In this document: positions 8,153 through 13,804 of the stretch, piece after piece
Position numbering within the stretch: position 1 is the stretch's first letter
Layout: the number at the start of each line of letters is the position of its first letter
Source of the DNA: CAZXFG01 sp964640515
Lineage (GTDB): Bacteria; Patescibacteriota; Patescibacteriia; Magasanikbacterales; GWA2-37-8
Direction of reading: 5' to 3'
Assembly: GCA_964640515.1 (NCBI GenBank)
Contig: CAZXFG010000019.1
Span: 1-13,804 of the forward strand
DNA: 13,804 nt
Made by a program: the position numbers and the translations under genes
Notes under the pieces: generated by a model
What the model saw: only the letters and a program-made list of their open reading frames with translations
What the model was told of the DNA's origin: nothing
Database searches by the model: none

Positions 8153-8176
8153 CGACTCGAACCTCTTTTGTGTCAT

Positions 8177-8215
8177 ATAGGGTGGCCCAGCAGGAAATCG
8201 GGTCACCTATTTTTT
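8177..8215 (+). terminator. Terminator-like hairpin abutting the helicase start codon (possible attenuator)
   Basis: ATAGG (8177-8181) pairs with CCTAT (8206-8210). After a bulged G8182, TGGCCC (8183-8188) pairs with GGGTCA (8200-8205) with one G-U. That is 11 pairs around an 11-nt loop. T8210-T8215 follow directly, and the ATG is at 8216. A stable stem plus six U's is the form of an intrinsic terminator, but it sits between a consensus promoter and the gene it serves. As RNA it would either end transcription before the gene or hold the initiation region next to a stable stem. The loop contains AGGA, 20 nt from the ATG, too far for a normal ribosome-binding site. Confidence 0.65.
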
Positions 8216-9454
8216 ATGGCGCAAACCAATCAGGCCATTCCTAGTTTTAACGAACTCGGTTTAGCCCCCATCATACTCTCTCAATTGAAAGAGCAAGGAT
8301 TTGTTACGCCCACCCCTATCCAAAGCCGGTGTATTCCTGAAATTTTGGCTGGCAAGGATATAGTGGGTATAGCGCAAACCGGGACCGGCAAGACCCTGGC
8401 TTTTGGCTTGCCTCTGATTCAACAATTGGTGAAAAATAAAGGCCAAGCGTTGATTCTTTTACCGACCCGGGAATTGGCGAACCAAGTTGAAGAAGTCTTG
8501 CAAAATATGGGCCGCAAGTTAGGCATCCGAACCGCGGTGATTATCGGCGGGGTGCATATCGCGCGTCAATTTAGAATGTTAACCCAAAATCCGCACATTG
8601 TGGTGGCTACGCCGGGCCGTCTTATTGATATTATCCAGCAAGGTAGATTTTCTTTGAAACAAATAAAAACGGTGGTTTTGGATGAGGCGGACCGCATGTT
8701 TGATATTGGTTTCGCTCCGCAGATTAAACAGATACTCAATGCCATTCCGCGCGAAAGACAAACTTTGCTTTTTTCCGCCACCATACCCAATGAGATTGCC
8801 GGTTTGATTGCGCGTTACATGAAAAGTCCTTTGCGCGTTGAAGTAGCCCCTTCGGGCACGGCCGCGTCTAACATCAAACAAGAAGTAATCATGGTCAGCC
8901 CGGAATGCAAGATGCAACTTTTGGAACATCAATTGGCGGAAAATTCGGGCACGGTTTTAGTTTTTTCTCGGACCAAAAGAGGAGCGAAAAAATACGCGAA
9001 AAGTATTTGTGCTATGGGGCATACGGCCGTAGAAATGCATTCCAATCGCTCTCTTTCCCAGCGCCGAGCCGCTTTGGAGGGATTCAAATCCGGCAAGTAT
9101 CGGGTGCTGGTCGCGACTGACATCGCCGCTCGTGGTATTGATGTTAATGATATTTCTTTGGTGGTTAATTATGATTTACCGGATAATCTGGATGATTATG
9201 TGCATCGCATTGGCCGCACCGGCCGCGCCGGCAATTCCGGGCGGGCCGTGTCTTTTGCCACCATGGACCAACGGGGAGATATACGGTCTATTGAAAAATT
9301 GATTCGTAAAACACTGCCCATCTTACCTTTGCCGGTTTTACCGCCCCGCCGCGCTTCCGAATTTAACGATTATCGCAGTGATGCCTATGGATATGGAAGA
9401 GGCAACGGAAGAAAAAATAATTTTTTTCAGAAGAGACACCGTACAGCTTATTAA
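8216..9454 (+). CDS. DEAD-box ATP-dependent RNA helicase (RhlE/DeaD-like)
   Basis: Unwinds short RNA duplexes using ATP; bacterial members act in ribosome assembly, mRNA decay and cold adaptation. The 412-residue product has, in order: the Q motif region (FNELGL...TPIQ), Walker A AQTGTGKT at 53-60, motif Ia PTRELA, Ib TPGR, DEAD at 156-159, SAT at 187-189, motif V ATDIAARGIDV and motif VI HRIGRTGR at 330-337. The C-terminal tail is short (about 40 residues), basic and rich in Gly, Arg and Tyr, more like RhlE than the long DeaD tail. I chose ATG 8216. A longer frame from TTG 8168 would translate the leader hairpin into sequence unlike the family. No Shine-Dalgarno: U6 directly precedes the ATG. 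typA follows after 9 nt. Confidence 0.93.
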   Translation: MAQTNQAIPSFNELGLAPIILSQLKEQGFVTPTPIQSRCIPEILAGKDIVGIAQTGTGKTLAFGLPLIQQLVKNKGQALILLPTRELANQVEEVLQNMGRKLGIRTAVIIGGVHIARQFRMLTQNPHIVVATPGRLIDIIQQGRFSLKQIKTVVLDEADRMFDIGFAPQIKQILNAIPRERQTLLFSATIPNEIAGLIARYMKSPLRVEVAPSGTAASNIKQEVIMVSPECKMQLLEHQLAENSGTVLVFSRTKRGAKKYAKSICAMGHTAVEMHSNRSLSQRRAALEGFKSGKYRVLVATDIAARGIDVNDISLVVNYDLPDNLDDYVHRIGRTGRAGNSGRAVSFATMDQRGDIRSIEKLIRKTLPILPLPVLPPRRASEFNDYRSDAYGYGRGNGRKNNFFQKRHRTAY

Positions 9455-9463
9455 TTTAGAAAT

Positions 9464-11278
9464 ATGTTGGATATTAGAAATATCGCCATCATCGCTCATG
9501 TGGACCACGGCAAAACTACGCTGGTGGATGCTTTGTTGCGCCAATCTAAAACCAAATTAAATAAAGATGTGGCCGACAACATCTGTATCATGGACAACAA
9601 CGACTTGGAACGCGAACGCGGCATTACTATTTTTTCTAAAAACGCGGCTGTGCAGTGGGGAGACACCAAGATAAATATTATTGATACTCCGGGGCACGCT
9701 GATTTCGGCGGCGAAGTAGAGCGCGTTTTATCCATGGCCGAAGGTTGTTTGCTTTTGGTGGATGCCAAAGAAGGCCCGATGCCGCAAACCAGATTTGTTT
9801 TGAAAAAAGCTTTGGAAATGAAAATGAAGATTATCGTGGTAATCAATAAAATTGACAAGCCGGATGCTCGTCCGGATTATGTGTTGGATAAAACCTTTGA
9901 TTTATTCGTGGAATTGGGCGCTGATGACAGTTACGCGGATTTTCCGGTGATTTACGCGTCAGCCAAACAAGGCAAAGCCGGTTTGATTCCGGATATGAAT
10001 CAGATGACTGATATCACTCCTATTTTTGAAACAGTGATGAAAAAAATCCCGGCTCCTTCCGGCGATCCGGATCATCCTTTGCAAATGCTGGTGACCACCA
10101 TTGTCGGTGATGATTTTAAAGGGCGCATTGCCATTGGAAAAATTTACAACGGCGCCATCAAAGCCGGCCAGGAAGTGGCGCACATCAGTCGCGAGGGCGC
10201 GATGAAAAGATATCGTTTGGTCTCTTTAATGACTTTTTTGGGATTGAACAGAATAGATGTGGCTACGGCTCAAGTCGGTGATATCGTGGCTGTTTCCGGT
10301 ATTCCGGAAATTACCATCGGAGAGACCATCGCTGACGCGGACAGTCCGGTCGCTTTGCCGGTTTTAAAAATTGACGAGCCGACTGTGAAGATGACCTTTA
10401 GCGTTAATGATTCTCCGTTTGCCGGCCGAGAAGGAGAATACACCACCTCCCGCCAAGTAAGAGAAAGATTATATAAAGAATTGGAGACTGATATGGCTTT
10501 GCATGTGGAAGATGATGCCAATGGAGACTGGACCGTTTCCGGTCGCGGCGAATTGCATCTGGCTATTTTAATTGAACGCTTGCGCCGAGAAGGGTTTGAG
10601 TTGCAAGTTTCTCGCCCCCAAGTGATTATTAAAGAAATTAACGGAGTGAAAAGCGCGCCTTACGAACAAGTCTTCGTTGAAGTGCCGGAAGATTATTCCG
10701 GCGTAGTAATCCAAAGTCTGGGTAGCCGGCATGGAGAGTTGAGAGAAATGCGTTCGGAAAAAGGCATTGCGTTTTTGGAATTTATTATTCCGACCCGCGG
10801 TTTGTTTGGCTACCGTAATGAATTTTTAACAGCGACCCGCGGTTTGGGTATTATGAATACTATTTTTTTCGACTATCAACCGGATTCTATTGATTGGAAA
10901 GAGCGTGAACAAGGATCATTGGTGGCTCATGAAACCGGCAAGACTAATTTATACGGACTGTTGAACGTGCAAGACCGCGGCGTGTTGTTTTTTGGTCCGG
11001 CCGCGGAGGTTTATAAAGGACAAGTGGTGGGACAAAACGCCAGACGAGGGGATATCAGCGTGAATGTTTGTAAAGAAAAACAATTATCCAACATGCGCTC
11101 CAAGGGCGACGGCTCGGCCGAGCATTTTAATACTCCGCGCGTTATGGATCTGGAAGACGCTTTGGAATATATCGGCGATGATGAGTTGGTGGAAGTGACA
11201 CCCAAGAATGTTCGCATCCGCAAAATGATTTTGGATGAGAATGAGCAGAAGCGGAGAGAAAAAGGAATTATTGCTTAA
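9464..11278 (+). CDS. typA: Translational GTPase TypA/BipA
   Basis: Ribosome-associated GTPase of the EF-G/LepA superfamily. In E. coli, BipA assists 50S subunit assembly and is needed for growth at low temperature. The 604-residue product has G1 AHVDHGKT at 11-18, a switch region with ERERGITI, G3 DTPGH at 74-78, G4 NKID at 128-131 and G5 SAKQG. It continues through beta-barrel domain II, domain III (GRGELHLAILIERLRREG), domain V (PTRGLFGYRNEF) and the TypA-specific C-terminal domain with RKMIL near the end. Length is normal for the family (about 600). Start ATG 9464 has no Shine-Dalgarno. It lies 9 nt after the helicase stop with no promoter between, so both probably share the 8083 promoter and leader. 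No terminator is evident before the next promoter at 11284. Confidence 0.96.
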   Translation: MLDIRNIAIIAHVDHGKTTLVDALLRQSKTKLNKDVADNICIMDNNDLERERGITIFSKNAAVQWGDTKINIIDTPGHADFGGEVERVLSMAEGCLLLVDAKEGPMPQTRFVLKKALEMKMKIIVVINKIDKPDARPDYVLDKTFDLFVELGADDSYADFPVIYASAKQGKAGLIPDMNQMTDITPIFETVMKKIPAPSGDPDHPLQMLVTTIVGDDFKGRIAIGKIYNGAIKAGQEVAHISREGAMKRYRLVSLMTFLGLNRIDVATAQVGDIVAVSGIPEITIGETIADADSPVALPVLKIDEPTVKMTFSVNDSPFAGREGEYTTSRQVRERLYKELETDMALHVEDDANGDWTVSGRGELHLAILIERLRREGFELQVSRPQVIIKEINGVKSAPYEQVFVEVPEDYSGVVIQSLGSRHGELREMRSEKGIAFLEFIIPTRGLFGYRNEFLTATRGLGIMNTIFFDYQPDSIDWKEREQGSLVAHETGKTNLYGLLNVQDRGVLFFGPAAEVYKGQVVGQNARRGDISVNVCKEKQLSNMRSKGDGSAEHFNTPRVMDLEDALEYIGDDELVEVTPKNVRIRKMILDENEQKRREKGIIA

Positions 11279-11283
11279 TCCTT

Positions 11284-11312
11284 TTGACCGGTTTTTTAAT
11301 TTGGTGTATAAT
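11284..11312 (+). promoter_or_regulatory. Strong promoter downstream of typA
   Basis: TTGACC (11284-11289), a 17-bp spacer and TATAAT (11307-11312): one mismatch in total. It begins 6 bp after the typA stop. Transcription should start near 11319-11321, leaving about 137 nt of leader before the small coiled-coil gene, most of it taken up by the structured element at 11339-11436. Confidence 0.8.
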
Positions 11313-11338
11313 TATTCTGCTTTAATTATTTTAGATTT

Positions 11339-11436
11339 CGCGTATTTAGTAATTTTCTCGCTTTCCTCGGCCGCCAAGGCCTCGGGGATGTCCGCCTCGG
11401 GTGGCCATAACCCGCTCGAAAAATACTAAACACGCG
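11339..11436 (+). other. Long imperfect stem-loop: structured leader, small RNA or repeat
   Basis: CGCGTATTTAGTAATTTTC (11339-11357) pairs with GAAAAATACTAAACACGCG (11418-11436): 17 of 19 positions, with mismatches at A11344/C11431 and A11352/A11423. The 60-nt interior is much more GC-rich than the stem. It holds three CCTCGG words and a small hairpin CGGGT-GGCCATA-ACCCG (11398-11414). The element begins about 20 nt after the predicted start of the 11284 promoter, so it would be transcribed. It could be a 5'-leader structure, an independent small RNA, or another dispersed palindromic repeat. I do not match it to a known riboswitch, 6S RNA or tmRNA. Confidence 0.6.
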
Positions 11437-11457
11437 AGCTCAATATTTTTCAAAAAT

Positions 11458-11808
11458 ATGCCTGATATTCAAGAGATTTTTAGCCGGATACAAGCTACCA
11501 AGAAAAAGCAGAAGGATATCCGTAGCGCTTATAAAGACGCTCTGGCCAATTCCGGAGAATATCAGGAGATAGCGGAAAAAACGAAAACCTTGCGTGAGCG
11601 GAAAAAACAGATTGAATTAGCCATCAAAGCGGATTTCCAAAGCGAATTTACCAAACTGGATGATTATAAAATAGATTTGGAATCAGATAATGCCATTTTG
11701 GCTGACGCGGCGCTGTCTAAGATAATGAAAGGGGAGACAGTGGAGGTAACGGATGAATATGAGAATAAATACGAACCGGTCTGGTCAATCAAATTCAAAA
11801 AAACTTAA
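11458..11808 (+). CDS. Small charged coiled-coil protein of unknown function
   Basis: I do not recognise this family. The 116-residue product begins MPDIQEIF and is lysine- and glutamate-rich. Residues about 5-80 should be mostly helical with heptad-like spacing of hydrophobic residues (IFSRIQATKKKQ, YQEIAEKTKTLRERKKQIEL), and a short acidic and aromatic C-terminal part ends WSIKFKKT. No signal peptide or membrane segment, so probably cytosolic. ATG 11458 is preferred over the upstream GTG 11401, which would run the frame through the structured element. The start codon lies in an A/T palindrome (11443-11459), and there is no Shine-Dalgarno. It has its own promoter (11284) and terminator (11813-11840), so it is a single-gene unit. 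Codon use looks like its neighbours, so it is probably a real gene. Confidence 0.75.
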   Translation: MPDIQEIFSRIQATKKKQKDIRSAYKDALANSGEYQEIAEKTKTLRERKKQIELAIKADFQSEFTKLDDYKIDLESDNAILADAALSKIMKGETVEVTDEYENKYEPVWSIKFKKT

Positions 11809-11812
11809 ATTA

Positions 11813-11840
11813 AACTGCCAGCTGAATGCTGGCGGTTTTT
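11813..11840 (+). terminator. Rho-independent terminator after the coiled-coil gene
   Basis: AACTGCCAGC (11813-11822) pairs with GCTGGCGGTT (11828-11837) over 10 bp with one G-U and a 5-nt loop TGAAT. T11836-T11840 form the U tract. It begins 5 nt after the stop codon and closes this unit before the envelope gene pair. Confidence 0.85.
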
Positions 11841-11841
11841 A

Positions 11842-11868
11842 TTGACCGAATGGTTTTATAAGTATACT
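11842..11868 (+). promoter_or_regulatory. Possible promoter of the Gmad2-GerMN gene
   Basis: TTGACC (11842-11847) and TATACT (11863-11868) are one mismatch each from consensus, but the spacer is only 15 bp. Using TACTAT (11865-11870) gives 17 bp with a poorer -10. It follows the terminator immediately and is the only candidate before the next gene, leaving a leader of roughly 120 nt. Confidence 0.5.
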
Positions 11869-11908
11869 ATTAAAGTAGAAGCAAAGCTTGAAATTTCGTC
11901 AGGTCTCG

Positions 11909-11936
11909 CAAAAAATAAAATACATTTTATTTTTTG
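11909..11936. repeat. Perfect A/T-rich palindrome in the leader
   Basis: CAAAAAATAAAAT (11909-11921) and ATTTTATTTTTTG (11924-11936) are exact inverted complements around AC. The direct repeat GTCTC flanks it at 11903-11907 and 11936-11940. With six U's in the 3' arm it could act as a weak terminator or, as DNA, as a binding site. No known motif is recognised. Confidence 0.6.
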
Positions 11937-11940
11937 TCTC

Positions 11941-11975
11941 AACCTTAGAAATTATGGGCGTAAGGTTGTTTACGC
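11941..11975 (+). promoter_or_regulatory. Two mutually exclusive stems upstream of the Gmad2-GerMN gene
   Basis: AACCTTA (11941-11947) can pair with TAAGGTT (11961-11967). Alternatively GCGTAA (11958-11963) can pair with TTACGC (11970-11975). They share bases 11961-11963 and cannot form fully at once. No U tract follows; the start codon is about 20 nt downstream. Suggestive only. Confidence 0.3.
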
Positions 11976-11996
11976 GGATTTAATTTATGTAAATTG

Positions 11997-12899
11997 ATGA
12001 TTATGAAAAAGATTATTTTAGCAGTATCAGCGGGGATATTGGTTCTGGCTTTGGGGTTTGTTCTGGGGGCTAGATTGATTGGCGGGGAAGATAATTGGAT
12101 TTGCGATGGCAATCAGTGGGTTAGACACGGCCAGCCCAGCGCTCCCGCTCCAACCACTGGCTGTGGAGCAGAAACTAAAGAACCAATACCGCAGAACGAA
12201 ACCATGCTGGATAGCCCGCAGCCGAATGAAGCAATGGCCAGTCCGTATAAGGTGACCGGTTCCATGCCTGGTTCTTGGTATTTTGAAGCCACCGCCTTAG
12301 TGAAACTTTTGGACGCGAATGGTAAGGGCTTAGGTTCTGCTCCGGCGCAGGCCAAGGGTGGTTGGATGACGGATAAAATGGTGCCCTTTGAGGCCACACT
12401 TCAATTTGATGTCCCCACTACTCCTACCGGTATTTTAATTTTACAAGCGGATAATCCATCCGGTCTGCCGGAGAATGATAAACAGGAAAGATACACAGTG
12501 CAGTTCTTGCCCACGGTGAAGGTGTTTTTTAATAATGATAAATTTGACCCCAATTTAATGGACTGTTCTAAGGTATACCCGGTGAATCGTTCCATTAAAC
12601 CCACTTTGGCGGTGGCGCGCGCCGCTTTGGAAGAATTGTTCAAGGGTCCGACGGCTGACGAACGCAAGTTAGGGTATCTCACTAATATAATAAACAGCGG
12701 AGTTAAAATTCAAAAATTGACCATTGTCGGCGGAGTAGCCAAAGTTGATTTTTCCGCGGAGCTGGAAAGGGCGGTGGGCGGTTCCTGTAAGACCACGGCT
12801 ATCAGATCCCAGATTACTGAAACTTTGAAACAATTTCCCACAGTAAACAGCGTGGTCATCTCCATTGATGGCCGCACGGAAGATATTTTACAACCTTAA
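11997..12899 (+). CDS. Membrane-anchored Gmad2-GerMN domain protein
   Basis: Extracytoplasmic protein with a single N-terminal anchor. Numbered from the ATG at 12003 (298 residues): residues 4-26 are a hydrophobic segment after MKK. Residues 32-54 carry two cysteines (C34, C54) in a W-x-C...W-V-x-H-G-x-P...C pattern, then a Pro/Glu-rich linker. Residues about 68-168 look like a Gmad2 immunoglobulin-like domain (SPYKVTGS...FEATALVKLLDANG). Residues about 170-298 look like a GerMN domain (VKVFFNN, ARAALEELFKGPT, VAKVDFSAEL, VVISIDG). Both domains are named from Bacillus spore-germination proteins but occur widely in non-sporulating bacteria, so no sporulation role is implied. ATG 11997 and 12003 are both usable; the frame also opens at TTG 11994. 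No lipobox is placed as expected for a lipoprotein. It overlaps the next gene by one base (TAATG). Confidence 0.82.
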   Translation: MIMKKIILAVSAGILVLALGFVLGARLIGGEDNWICDGNQWVRHGQPSAPAPTTGCGAETKEPIPQNETMLDSPQPNEAMASPYKVTGSMPGSWYFEATALVKLLDANGKGLGSAPAQAKGGWMTDKMVPFEATLQFDVPTTPTGILILQADNPSGLPENDKQERYTVQFLPTVKVFFNNDKFDPNLMDCSKVYPVNRSIKPTLAVARAALEELFKGPTADERKLGYLTNIINSGVKIQKLTIVGGVAKVDFSAELERAVGGSCKTTAIRSQITETLKQFPTVNSVVISIDGRTEDILQP

Positions 12900-13804
12900 T
12901 GTCTAAAGATTTTTCCTACAAATTTTACAAAACAACATCCGAGGCCTGGGAAGCGATGTATGAGGCCGTGTTAGCGGCCGATAGGGTAATTTTGTGGGAA
13001 ACCTACATCTTTGTTGATAATGATGAAACCGGAAAAAAGTTTTTGGACGCCTTATGCCTCAAAGCCGGTCAAGGAGTTGAAGTGCGCATGATTATTGACG
13101 CCATCGGCAGTTTAGAATTATCCGATGTTTCCTTAAATCGTTTGCGCGGTTGCGGAGTTAAAGTATTGCGCCATAATGACCCCCTGCGTTTTTCTTGGAA
13201 ATTGCGGGAATGGTTGCGAAGAATCTGGCAACGCAGCCATCGCAAGTTGTTGATTATTGACGATGAAGTGGCCTTTGTTGGCGGAGTCAATGTGGAAAAA
13301 TCGGCTGTCAGCTGGGAAGATTTGCAAATGCGATTGACCGGGAAGATATTGCGCCAACTGTCTTATCGCTTCGCTAAAGATTATGTGCGCTCCGGGGGCG
13401 ACAGAAAGGAGGTGCGCAAGTGGCTCCGGCCGAAGCGCGCGGCTTTTGAGAAATTAAAAGAAAAAGTAAAATTTATTTTGCATTACCCGGTGCTTTTCGG
13501 CCACAAATCCAAAGTCAAGTCTTTATATTATAAATCTTTGGCCCTGGCTAAAGAAAGTTTTACTTTAGTTACGCCCTATTACGCTCCGGATATGGATTTT
13601 TTGCGTTTAATTACCGAGGCGAAAAATCGGGGGGTAAAAGTGAATATTATCGCGCCCTTGCGGCCGGATGTGTGGATTTTTAAAATGATCGGGCAGGTCT
13701 TTTTAGAAGCTTCAGTGCGGGCGGGCGCGACGGTTTACCAACTGCCGTTTATGAATCACGCCAAGGCCGTGGGTGTGGATAAGAAAATGGGCATTGTGGG
13801 GAGC
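12899..13804 (+). CDS. Phospholipase D/cardiolipin-synthase family protein, 3' end outside window
   Basis: Probably joins phospholipids to make cardiolipin, or is another phosphatidyl-transferring PLD enzyme. The ATG at 12899-12901 shares its A with the preceding stop (TAATG), and the frame stays open for 302 codons to the last base. Both catalytic HKD motifs are seen: H114-x-K116-x(4)-D121 (SHRKLLIID, followed by FVGGVN) and H287-x-K289-x(4)-D294 (NHAKAVGVD, followed by MGIVGS). The first is followed by a short basic linker, and ALAKESFTLVTPYY opens the second half as in cardiolipin synthases. There is no N-terminal membrane segment, so it resembles the shorter ClsB/YbhO layout rather than the ClsA layout with two anchors. 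Only the end of the second domain is missing. Substrate is inferred from family only. Confidence 0.88.
   Translation, partial: MSKDFSYKFYKTTSEAWEAMYEAVLAADRVILWETYIFVDNDETGKKFLDALCLKAGQGVEVRMIIDAIGSLELSDVSLNRLRGCGVKVLRHNDPLRFSWKLREWLRRIWQRSHRKLLIIDDEVAFVGGVNVEKSAVSWEDLQMRLTGKILRQLSYRFAKDYVRSGGDRKEVRKWLRPKRAAFEKLKEKVKFILHYPVLFGHKSKVKSLYYKSLALAKESFTLVTPYYAPDMDFLRLITEAKNRGVKVNIIAPLRPDVWIFKMIGQVFLEASVRAGATVYQLPFMNHAKAVGVDKKMGIVGS

Noticed and set aside
8168..8215. Upstream extension of the helicase from a TTG codon
   Set aside because: The extra 16 residues are encoded by the leader hairpin and its U tract and do not resemble helicase N-termini; the ATG at 8216 gives the normal protein.
11312..11425. 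Minus-strand open frame of 37 codons reading ...PPEADIPEALAAEESEK... to a TAA
   Set aside because: It has no ATG, GTG or TTG near its beginning, lies wholly over the promoter and structured element, and is short. It could be a remnant gene end, but the palindrome explains the sequence better.
11235..11429. Plus-strand 64-codon frame overlapping the end of typA
   Set aside because: It starts inside typA in another frame and ends within the structured element; no promoter, ribosome-binding site or recognisable protein features.
11401..11457. Upstream GTG start for the coiled-coil protein
   Set aside because: It would translate half of the structured stem-loop; the ATG at 11458 starts the helical region cleanly.

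Overview
The window looks like bacterial chromosome from a small-genome lineage. My best guess is Candidate Phyla Radiation (Patescibacteria), for example the Parcubacteria/Falkowbacteria side, at about 0.6 confidence. The reasons are compact same-strand gene packing, intergenic gaps filled by GTCAT...GAG palindromic repeats, no clear Shine-Dalgarno before any start, a tRNA without an encoded CCA, and a Gmad2-GerMN envelope protein with a C-x(19)-C segment after its membrane anchor. The standard code fits: TGA ends two genes and never interrupts a conserved protein. All nine protein genes and the tRNA are on the + strand.

Layout. 2-2056: transketolase, cut off at its 5' end. 2155-3549: class I/II aminotransferase. 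3665-6160: P-type cation ATPase. 6157-7875: class B penicillin-binding protein, overlapping the ATPase by 4 nt. 7876-8215: a repeat, tRNA-Glu(CTC), a consensus promoter and a structured leader. 8216-9454: DEAD-box RNA helicase. 9464-11278: TypA/BipA GTPase. 11279-11457: promoter plus a long imperfect hairpin. 11458-11808: small coiled-coil protein with its own terminator. 11809-11996: promoter and palindromes. 11997-12899: Gmad2-GerMN anchored protein. 12899-13804: phospholipase D/cardiolipin-synthase family protein, cut off by the window end.

How the genes may work together. Transketolase and the aminotransferase are central metabolism. The ATPase and PBP are probably co-translated envelope genes. 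The helicase and TypA are 9 nt apart behind one strong promoter. They make a plausible ribosome-assembly or low-temperature unit, controlled through a terminator-like hairpin whose U tract touches the helicase start codon. The last two genes are coupled (TAATG) and form an envelope pair.

The most unusual content is non-coding: three variants of one palindromic repeat family (one supplies a stop codon), the helicase leader, and the structured element before the small coiled-coil gene. I see no complete mobile element, CRISPR array or defence system.
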